This document shows positions 59,260 to 64,000 of a DNA stretch of 64,000 nt, piece by piece. The position numbers were made by a program, and so were the translations under genes. The DNA comes from Chromatiaceae bacterium (GTDB taxonomy: Bacteria > Pseudomonadota > Gammaproteobacteria > Chromatiales > Chromatiaceae). The notes under the pieces are model-generated. The model worked only from the letters and a program-made list of their open reading frames with translations. It had not been told where the DNA came from and searched no databases. Each line of letters starts with the position of its first letter. Within the stretch, counting starts at the first letter, position 1. Location of the stretch: contig CP037918.1 of the NCBI GenBank assembly GCA_019356535.1, positions 1,240,001-1,304,000 of the forward strand, in the 5' to 3' direction.

Positions 59260-59304
59260 TCAGGTACTGCCCATGCACACGAACAGAACCTTTACCATTG
59301 GCAT
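59260..59304 (-). pseudogene. 5' fragment of a low-molecular-weight phosphatase gene
   Basis: Minus-strand ATG 59304 reads MPMVKVLFVCMGST then a stop at 59262-59260. This is the phosphatase N-terminus up to the first residues of the CMGN signature; about 30 bases match the intact gene (49712 downward) with around five differences. The catalytic Arg is lost. The bases from here to copy 3 hold nothing else clear. It marks the right edge of the island, and its original neighbour is kdsB. Confidence 0.7.
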
Positions 59305-59343
59305 CACTCTCAGTTTTCAGAACCAGCGAACGGGAATCGCCCC

Positions 59344-59616
59344 ATGACATCGCCCCTGCATCGCAATCTGCGCAAGCTGGTCGGCCGGCGCTACCGTTAC
59401 CTGTCGGACGACTGGGTCCTCATCGACATACTGGGCGATGAGGACTGTGTGGTGCTGCAACGCCTATCGGGCGGCGAGCCCGACCCGCTGCAGACCGACC
59501 AGTACGGGCTGGCACGACGTCGCGTGCCCGAGACCCTCACCCTGCCCATCTCCAGCGCGGACGACCCCGACACCTATTCCGAGGAACTGCTGTTGCTGTT
59601 CAGCGAAGGCGGCTGA
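59344..59616 (+). CDS. Small hypothetical protein, 90 aa
   Basis: MTSPLHRNLRKLVGRRYRYL then an acidic end; no signal or membrane segment. The beta-strand-rich middle (DWVLIDILGDEDCVVLQRL) resembles a small SH3-like or DUF fold, not identified. It overlaps kdsB by 17 bases at the convergent 3' ends. Reality is supported by a consistent codon pattern. Confidence 0.6.
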   Translation: MTSPLHRNLRKLVGRRYRYLSDDWVLIDILGDEDCVVLQRLSGGEPDPLQTDQYGLARRRVPETLTLPISSADDPDTYSEELLLLFSEGG

Positions 59617-60352
59617 TCGCGGCGCAGACGCGTTCGTAGTCCTCCCGGGTATCCACGCCAGCCGGCGGTGGCTCGTCCACGATGCCCACCGCGATACGCT
59701 CACCTGCCCACAGCACCCGCAGCTGTTCCAGGGCCTCGTCCTGCTCGATGGGTGCAGGTGACCATTCCTGGTAACGCTGCAGAAAACTCGCCCGGTATGC
59801 GTAGATCCCCAGGTGGCGATACATACCCTCCGGTCTTGCCTCGCCCTGTTCGAAGACGCCGCGCTTCCAGGGTATGGGCGCACGGCTGAAATACAGCGCC
59901 ATGCCGTGCTGATCGGTGACCAGCTTGACCGCATTGCTGTCGAACACCTCATCGGCGTGCAGGGGTACACCTAGGGTAGCCATCGCCGCGTCGGGATGGG
60001 CATGCAGGGTGGCTGCCACGCGATCGAGCAGCGTCGGCGGCATCAGCGGTTCATCGCCCTGCAGGTTGACCACCAGGGTGTCCTCGTCCCACCCCATGCG
60101 CTCGGCAACCTCGGCGATGCGATCGGTACCGCTCTGATGCTCTGCCGCGGTCAGGCAGACCTCACCGCCGAAGGCATGGACGGCCTCGGCAATACGGGAG
60201 TCATCGGTAGCCACCACCACGTGTGCCGCGGCGCTCTCCTGCGCTCGCTCCCAGACGTGGCGGATCATCGGTTGCCCGGCGATCTCCAGCAGGGGCTTGC
60301 CGGGCAGGCGCGTCGAGGCGAAACGCGCCGGGATCACCACGTGATAGCGCAT
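59600..60352 (-). CDS. kdsB: 3-deoxy-manno-octulosonate cytidylyltransferase
   Basis: KdsB activates KDO to CMP-KDO for lipopolysaccharide core synthesis. The 250-residue protein has the nucleotidyltransferase motif RFASTRLPGKP (residues 10-20), NLQGDEPLMP and the C-terminal DEPPPAGVDTREDYERV. Length is standard. It follows the Trm112 gene by 2 bases in an LPS/envelope operon. Confidence 0.96.
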   Translation of the reverse strand: MRYHVVIPARFASTRLPGKPLLEIAGQPMIRHVWERAQESAAAHVVVATDDSRIAEAVHAFGGEVCLTAAEHQSGTDRIAEVAERMGWDEDTLVVNLQGDEPLMPPTLLDRVAATLHAHPDAAMATLGVPLHADEVFDSNAVKLVTDQHGMALYFSRAPIPWKRGVFEQGEARPEGMYRHLGIYAYRASFLQRYQEWSPAPIEQDEALEQLRVLWAGERIAVGIVDEPPPAGVDTREDYERVCAAISRLR

Positions 60353-60354
60353 GC

Positions 60355-60540
60355 TCAGTCTTCGACCTCTTCGTCGGCCGGCAACTCGCGCGCTTCCTCG
60401 ACCAGCATCACCGGGATGTCATCGCGGATCGGAAAGGCCAGGCGGTCGACCTTGCAGATCAGTTCTGCCGCCTCCTTGCGATAGACCAGCTTGCCCTTGC
60501 ACAGCGGGCAGACCAAGATTTCCAGCAGTTTCTTGTCCAT
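60355..60540 (-). CDS. Trm112 family zinc protein (YcaR)
   Basis: A 61-residue protein starting [18 protein letters not shown], the YcaR/Trm112 family; the single visible CxxC and RDDIPVML are typical. Such proteins can act as activators of methyltransferases, but in bacteria the role is not settled. It lies between lpxK and kdsB, the usual order. Confidence 0.93.
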   Translation of the reverse strand: MDKKLLEILVCPLCKGKLVYRKEAAELICKVDRLAFPIRDDIPVMLVEEARELPADEEVED

Positions 60541-60582
60541 GGGGTTCTCCTCGGGGCCGGCAGTCCGGCGAAAACGGCAGTG

Positions 60583-61602
60583 TCAGCGGTGCGCCTGTTC
60601 GGCCCGTGCTGGCAGCTCGTCGAGCAGCCGTTTCAGACGCTGGATGAAGGGCGCTTCTGGCACCGCCTCGATACGCACCACCCAAGCATCGTCGCGGTGG
60701 ATCAGGCGACGGCATTTTACGGCATCCTTCTCGGTCATCAGCAAGGGCAGATCGTCGTCGAAGGCGAGATCGGCGGCACTGAAGTCATGGTGATCGGGGA
60801 AGGCCACGGCCTCGACCAGCAGGCCCTGGCGGCGCAGCATGTCGAAAAAGCGTTCGGGCCGACCGATGCCGGCGATGGCACGCACCCGGCATCCGCGCCA
60901 CTCCTCGAGCGCACGCACCCGACGCTCGTCGTTGAGGGCCACCGCCCCGGTCGGACGCATGCGCATCCTGTGTGCGTTGGCCCGGCATTCGCCGTTGCAG
61001 ATCACCAGGTCCACTGAACGCAGGCGCGAGACCGGTTCGCGCAGCGGCCCGGCGGGCAGCATCAGGCCGTTGCCGAAGCCCCCCTGTCCGTCGATCACCA
61101 CGATCTCGATGTCACGTGCCAGGGCGTAATGCTGCAAGCCGTCGTCGGCGATCACGATGTCGCAATCGGTGTGCATCAGCAATGCCTCCACCGCCGCGCC
61201 CCGGTCCGGCCCTACGCACACCGGGCAGCCCCCCTGGCGCGCCAGCAGGACGGCCTCGTCACCGACCACCCTGGGGTCGCTGTCGGGGCGGACCTGCTGC
61301 GGCCAGTGCCGGGCGCAGCCGCCATAGCCGCGTGAGACGATACCCGGACGCCAGCCCTGCCCGCGTAGCCACTGCGCCAGCCAGAGCACCAGCGGGGTCT
61401 TGCCACTGCCGCCAACGGTGAGATTGCCGACCACGATCACCGGGCAGGGGGCGCGGTAGCTGCGCCGCAGGCCAAGGCGCCAGACGGTACGTCGCAACGC
61501 GACCAGCAGGCGAAACAGCAACGCGAAGGGAAGGCCGAGCAGCGCCAGCGGCCCGGTGTGCCGCCATTGCGATTCGATCCAGTGTTGCAGTAAGCGGGAC
61601 AA
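60583..61602 (-). CDS. lpxK: Tetraacyldisaccharide 4'-kinase LpxK
   Basis: LpxK phosphorylates the lipid A precursor at the 4' position, at the inner membrane. The 339-residue protein has an N-terminal amphipathic anchor (about residues 15-35) and the P-loop VGNLTVGGSGKTP (about residues 57-69). The start codon is TTG at 61602; the exbD stop is 2 bases before it. Confidence 0.93.
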   Translation of the reverse strand: MSRLLQHWIESQWRHTGPLALLGLPFALLFRLLVALRRTVWRLGLRRSYRAPCPVIVVGNLTVGGSGKTPLVLWLAQWLRGQGWRPGIVSRGYGGCARHWPQQVRPDSDPRVVGDEAVLLARQGGCPVCVGPDRGAAVEALLMHTDCDIVIADDGLQHYALARDIEIVVIDGQGGFGNGLMLPAGPLREPVSRLRSVDLVICNGECRANAHRMRMRPTGAVALNDERRVRALEEWRGCRVRAIAGIGRPERFFDMLRRQGLLVEAVAFPDHHDFSAADLAFDDDLPLLMTEKDAVKCRRLIHRDDAWVVRIEAVPEAPFIQRLKRLLDELPARAEQAHR

Positions 61603-61604
61603 GT

Positions 61605-62039
61605 TCAGGGTCGCGTCTTGCTGTCCGGTGATCCGTTGGCAGTCACGCTCAGCTTGCTCATGCCGAGCTGGGCGGCCACGTCCATGACGGTGACCATGGC
61701 CTGCAGGGGCGCCTTGCGGTCGCCGGTGACGATCACCGGGATGTCGAGACGGCCATTGGCCACCTTTTCGATGGCGCGCCGCAGGGTCGCCGCATCGTGC
61801 GAGACCAGTTCCTGCTCGTTGACGTAGAAATGTCCCTTGGCGTCGATGGTGACCTCGATCTTGTCCGGCTGCGGGGCCTTCTGCTCCACCGCCTCAGCCG
61901 AGGGCAGGTCCACCTTCAGTTGCGATTGCTTGTCGAAGGTGGTCGAGACCATGAAGAAGATCAGCATCAGGAACACCACGTCGATCAGCGGCGTGATGTC
62001 GACGCGCGGCGGCTCGGGACGGCGGGGACGCATGTTCAT
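61605..62039 (-). CDS. exbD: Biopolymer transport protein ExbD/TolR family
   Basis: A 144-residue membrane protein with one helix (about 16-36) whose Asp in LIDVVFLMLIFFMV is the proton-path residue, and a periplasmic C-terminal domain. It partners with ExbB to energise outer membrane processes via TonB- or Tol-like proteins. The position next to lpxK and comEC matches the ExbBD2 group in Pseudomonas. Confidence 0.93.
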   Translation of the reverse strand: MNMRPRRPEPPRVDITPLIDVVFLMLIFFMVSTTFDKQSQLKVDLPSAEAVEQKAPQPDKIEVTIDAKGHFYVNEQELVSHDAATLRRAIEKVANGRLDIPVIVTGDRKAPLQAMVTVMDVAAQLGMSKLSVTANGSPDSKTRP

Positions 62040-62042
62040 GAA

Positions 62043-62654
62043 TCAGCGCTCCCGTTCCCCCAGCATGACCTCGATCATCTTCATGGCCTGGGCCTCCATG
62101 CCGATCACCAGTTGATCGACTCGCCCACTGAGATAGCGATGGAAGATGAGTGCCGGGATAGCCACGCTGAGACCGGCCGCGGTGGTGATCAGTGCCTCGG
62201 AGATGCCGCCAGCCAGTACCGACGGATTGCCTACCCCGGCGGTGGTGATGGCAGTGAAGACCTTGATCATGCCGATCACGGTGCCCAGCAGGCCCAGCAG
62301 GGGCGTGATGGCGGCGATGGTGCCCAGCGTGTTGAGATAGCGCTCCAGCTCGTGCACCACCTGGCGACCTTCTTCCTCGATGGCCTCTTTCATCACCTCG
62401 CGCGTGTGCTGGCAATTGATCAGCCCGGCAGCAAGCACCCGGCCGAGCGGCGAGCCGTCACGAATGGTCGTGATTTGCGCCGTGTTGAGCTTGCCCTTCT
62501 TGTAGAGTTGCCAGATCTGTGTCACCAGGTTTTCGGGAATGACCCGGCTGGTACGCAAGGCCCAGAGCCGCTCACCGACGATCGCCATGGCGATCACCGA
62601 GCAGGCGATGATGGGCCACATCAACAAACCACCGGCCTTTACCAGTTCGAACAC
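62043..62654 (-). CDS. exbB: MotA/TolQ/ExbB family proton channel protein
   Basis: A 203-residue protein with three helices; ITPLLGLLGTVIGMIKVF and LITTAAGLSVAIPALIFHRYL are the family's conserved transmembrane segments. It forms the energising complex with ExbD. GTG at 62654 is chosen because AGAAGG precedes it and it matches the family length; the frame remains open for 28 more codons upstream. Confidence 0.93.
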   Translation of the reverse strand: MFELVKAGGLLMWPIIACSVIAMAIVGERLWALRTSRVIPENLVTQIWQLYKKGKLNTAQITTIRDGSPLGRVLAAGLINCQHTREVMKEAIEEEGRQVVHELERYLNTLGTIAAITPLLGLLGTVIGMIKVFTAITTAGVGNPSVLAGGISEALITTAAGLSVAIPALIFHRYLSGRVDQLVIGMEAQAMKMIEVMLGERER

Positions 62655-62771
62655 GCGCCTTCTCTCGTCGTGATGGTTGGACTGGCACGAATCATACTGG
62701 ATGGAAAGACCGGCCCCAAGGCCATGCGTCGGTAACATTGAGCATCCCGTGTGCCGGATCGCCCGGGTGAC

Positions 62772-64000
62772 TTACGGCGACGACATGCGGCATGCCACAT
62801 CTCGCACCTGCCAATAGCGGTGATGTGTCTCCGTACGCGGCGTAATCGTCATGGCGCCGGCATCGAGACGGATGTGCAGGCTGCCGCATCCATCGGTACG
62901 CCAGCGCATTGCGCCAACCGCGGCCCAGCGCTGGTCCACCTGGGGACGTGGAAAGCGGTAACGGTTGCGATAGCCGGTGGTATAGACCACGTGCCGTGCG
63001 GCCACCGCCTTTACGAATGCACCCGAGGACGAGGTCGCACTGCCATGATGTCCGGCCACCACCAGATCGAAGGGCGCCCGGGAACGCACCCAGGGCAGCA
63101 ATGCCCGTTCGACCGCGGTTTCAGCGTCGCCCAACAGCAGCACCCGCTTGCCCTGCCCCTCGATGGCGAGCACGCAAGAGGTGTTGTTGCCGCGTCGTCT
63201 TGCCGCCCAAGGCGGTTGTACGAAGCGAAAACGCACTCCGTCCCAGGTCCAGTGTTCACCGGCAGGGCAGCGGCGTGCCGGCACGGCGATCCGGTGTGGC
63301 TCGCCGCTGAGCACCTCGCCGACACGAATACCGCGCACCAGGGCGGCGGCCGCGCCGGCGTGGTCGCGATCGCCATGACTGAGCACCAGACGGTCGATGG
63401 CCATCACCCCGTGATGATGCAACCAAGGCAGGACCACCGCATCGGCCAGGTTGAAGCCCCCCGGATAAGCTGGCCCGGCGTCGTATACCAGACGGTGCCC
63501 GGCAGTGCGGACCACGACGCTCAACCCCTGCCCCACATCGAGCACATCGATCTCGAAGTCGCCGTTGGCCAGATCGGGCGCGCGCGGCAGGTGCAATGCC
63601 AGTAACAACAGCAGGCCGGGCCGGCGCAGCCGCCAGCCGGGTGGGGCCAGCAGCGCCAGTACCGCCAGGGACAGCAGCGCGATTGTCGCCAGCTCGCCAG
63701 GCGGTCGCGGAAAGGTAGTGACCAGCGCCGCAGCCTGTTGCAGGGCCGCCCAGAGCCATTCGAGCAGGGTCTGCACGCCGAGCAGCGGCAGGTTGGTCCA
63801 GCCCGACAGCGCCAGGGAAAGCAACAGTGCGGGCATCAGCAGCAGGCTGAACAAGGGTACCAGCAACAGGTTCACCGGCACCGACAGGGCCGCCGGCGGC
63901 ATGTCGAAGGCCAGCAACACCGGATACAGGGCCAGGGTGATCCCGAGTTGTACGCCAAGCCATTGCTGCCAGGCAGGCCTCCCCCGCAGGTGTGGCAACA
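62772..64000 (-). CDS. comEC: DNA internalization competence protein ComEC/Rec2, partial
   Basis: The C-terminal 409 residues are in the window; the gene's 5' end lies beyond 64000. Helical segments of the Competence domain are followed by a metallo-beta-lactamase-like domain: DVGQGLSVVVRT and the metal motif SHGDRDHAG, then AGHHGS. ComEC transports single-stranded DNA across the inner membrane in natural transformation. It lies 117 bases upstream of exbB. Confidence 0.93.
   Translation of the reverse strand, partial: LPHLRGRPAWQQWLGVQLGITLALYPVLLAFDMPPAALSVPVNLLLVPLFSLLLMPALLLSLALSGWTNLPLLGVQTLLEWLWAALQQAAALVTTFPRPPGELATIALLSLAVLALLAPPGWRLRRPGLLLLLALHLPRAPDLANGDFEIDVLDVGQGLSVVVRTAGHRLVYDAGPAYPGGFNLADAVVLPWLHHHGVMAIDRLVLSHGDRDHAGAAAALVRGIRVGEVLSGEPHRIAVPARRCPAGEHWTWDGVRFRFVQPPWAARRRGNNTSCVLAIEGQGKRVLLLGDAETAVERALLPWVRSRAPFDLVVAGHHGSATSSSGAFVKAVAARHVVYTTGYRNRYRFPRPQVDQRWAAVGAMRWRTDGCGSLHIRLDAGAMTITPRTETHHRYWQVRDVACRMSSP

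Overview
The window looks like a GC-rich chromosome segment from a sulfur-oxidising gammaproteobacterium, probably near the Chromatiales. The support is gene content: a dissimilatory-type ATP sulfurylase, a RoxA-type ribosomal oxygenase, LapA/LapB, the hflD-mnmA pair, RNase E, and a comEC-exbB-exbD-lpxK-trm112-kdsB block ordered as I recall it in Pseudomonas. The genus cannot be fixed from sequence reading alone.

Layout. 1-18.7 kb is core: dnaK (5' end outside the window), dnaJ, dapB, a short-chain dehydrogenase, an orphan fliK-like gene, lapA-lapB-pyrF, sat, two Nudix genes, roxA, an OmpA lipoprotein-like protein, purB, hflD-mnmA and a Bax-inhibitor-1-like membrane protein. 19.0-21.9 kb holds tRNA-Ser(UGA), then a decaying restriction cluster (broken hsdR, an Mrr-like gene stopped by one TAG, an intact membrane-anchored Mrr-like gene), then a strong match to the XerCD dif site at 21847-21874. 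The chromosome terminus therefore probably lies here. 21.9-28 kb holds a class V aminotransferase and a TetR-controlled RND efflux operon with a visible operator. 28.3-37.4 kb is a fatty-acid beta-oxidation cluster (acyl-CoA dehydrogenase, thiolase, FadJ-like protein, acyl-CoA ligase, thioesterase). 37.5-42.4 kb has a small copper-type module, a glutathione S-transferase relic and a TRAP transporter resembling 2-oxoacid systems. 42.4-49.0 kb holds a HAD dehalogenase, an S49 peptidase, a phosphatase and rluC, divergent from rne.

49.7-59.3 kb is an accessory island between the low-molecular-weight phosphatase gene (ptp) and kdsB, which I expect to be neighbours ancestrally. A 5' scrap of a second ptp lies at the right edge. 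Inside are a minus-strand operon (unknown protein, DEDDh exonuclease-like protein, metallophosphoesterase) with a near-consensus promoter whose -35 box overlaps the end of an IS5-family transposase relic, a truncated traB-like gene, and the most unusual structure in the window. That structure is a tandem array delimited by three copies of a 29-bp repeat (54096, 56375, 59155). Each of its two units carries a lipoprotein gene, a convergent glycine-rich membrane protein gene, and a different toxin-antitoxin (TA) pair. A third TA pair precedes the first repeat, so a distinct TA module sits just before every repeat copy. The two lipoproteins are mosaics of near-identical and strongly diverged blocks.

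59.3-64 kb returns to core envelope genes: kdsB, trm112, lpxK, exbD, exbB and the C-terminal part of comEC, which runs off the window. All calls come from reading the sequence; no database search was made.
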